Shown here: positions 5,391 through 5,866 of the stretch, in pieces | Layout of the letters: each line of letters begins with the position of its first letter | Position numbering within the stretch: the first letter of the stretch is position 1 | Origin: Sphingobacterium thalpophilum | Lineage (GTDB): Bacteria; Bacteroidota; Bacteroidia; Flavobacteriales; Flavobacteriaceae | DNA: 5,866 nt | Assembly (NCBI GenBank): GCA_943325255.2 | Contig: CALPOS020000141.1 | Location: 1-5,866, forward strand | Direction of reading: 5' to 3' | The notes under the pieces: generated by a model | What the model was told of the DNA's origin: nothing | The model's input: only the letters and a program-made list of their open reading frames with translations | Databases searched by the model: none | Program-made: the position numbers and the translations under genes

Positions 5391-5866
5391 ACGATTTCTA
5401 AGGTTTTTGCCTTATTCACCAAATCCACCAAATTAGTGACATTCAGTTTTGTGAGCAATCGCAATTTATAGGTACTAATCGTTTTTTCATTCAATCCTAA
5501 AATCGAAGAAATTTCATTATTCTTCTTCCCGCTGCTCAAATAACGCAAGACCTCAATTTCGCGATTCGAAAGTTTTCGATACAATCTTTCACTTTTGTTT
5601 TGCTTGGCAATTAAAGCCAGATTTTTCTTGATATTGTCATTCAATATGGTTTGACCTTGAAAGACACGTATGATGGCAATTCCCAGAGTTTCAATCTTAG
5701 CTGTTTTATGAACATATCCCGCAACTCCCGCTTTAATTGCATTTGGAGCGTAAATTTGCTCGGAATAACTGCTAAAAACAATCACTTTCGTCTTCGTATA
5801 ATTCCTAATAATCGCCTTTAATTCATAAATACTTGACAGTCCATCTAGATCCAAATCCAAAACCAA
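5387..5866 (-). CDS. Two-component response regulator, NarL/LuxR type (N-terminus outside window)
   Basis: This is the C-terminal 160 codons of a receiver plus LuxR-type helix-turn-helix regulator, a DNA-binding output protein of a two-component system. Numbering from the window edge, the fragment opens at the phosphorylation-site strand VLDLDLDG (Asp4 the likely acceptor). It continues with the conserved VIVFSSY strand (Ser32/Ser33), AGVAGYVHKTA with the invariant Lys54, then a linker and the HTH domain LSNREIEVLRYLSSGKKNNEIS...EKTISTYKLRLLTKLNV (99-143). The acidic pocket at the receiver N-terminus, about 50 residues, is missing because the gene runs off the right edge, so the first TTG is an internal leucine codon. 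No sensor kinase is in view. The gene converges on dnaG with a 4-nt overlap. The target promoter set is unknown. Confidence 0.92.
   Translation of the reverse strand: MVLDLDLDGLSSIYELKAIIRNYTKTKVIVFSSYSEQIYAPNAIKAGVAGYVHKTAKIETLGIAIIRVFQGQTILNDNIKKNLALIAKQNKSERLYRKLSNREIEVLRYLSSGKKNNEISSILGLNEKTISTYKLRLLTKLNVTNLVDLVNKAKTLEIV

Overview
The window looks like chromosomal DNA of a member of the Flavobacteriia (Bacteroidota), probably Flavobacterium or a close relative. The supporting signs are AT-rich DNA, weak or absent Shine-Dalgarno sequences, a perfect Bacteroidota -7 box (TAnnTTTG) before dnaG, a DnaG with the flavobacterial N-terminus, an ECF sigma factor with the MLSVCRQYI / EDVMITAFMKVF signature, and REP-like GAGCGCAG hairpins. 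The assignment comes from remembered family features, not from a search.

Layout, left to right. (1) 1-629 (+): the C-terminal two thirds of a trans-polyprenyl diphosphate synthase, cut by the window edge. (2) 630-753: a short AT-rich spacer ending in a candidate ECF-type promoter (GCAACC - 17 bp - GTCTAT). (3) 754-3079 (+): a compact three-gene unit of an ECF sigma factor, a single-pass membrane protein that overlaps it by 14 nt and is the probable anti-sigma or sigma-partner protein, and an exported coiled-coil plus beta-barrel protein. It closes with a clear intrinsic terminator at 3108-3134. (4) 3138-3330: a non-coding element with long-range complementary ends and two REP-like GAGCGCAG motifs inside. 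(5) A housekeeping promoter at 3348-3381 followed by dnaG (3414-5390, TTG start). (6) 5387-5866 (-): a NarL/LuxR-type response regulator, cut at its N-terminus by the window edge, whose stop codon overlaps that of dnaG.

How the parts fit: the sigma factor, membrane protein and outer-membrane protein look like one envelope-related regulatory operon, possibly self-activated. Prenyl diphosphate synthase (quinone side chains) and primase (replication) are housekeeping neighbours. The least ordinary items are the structured intergenic element, whose conserved ends resemble a recurring structured-RNA/repeat family in Bacteroidota, and the DnaG zinc-ribbon domain, in which all four zinc-ligand positions are replaced. 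I see no CRISPR array, phage, insertion-sequence gene, tRNA or rRNA. The protein-coding content is otherwise ordinary.
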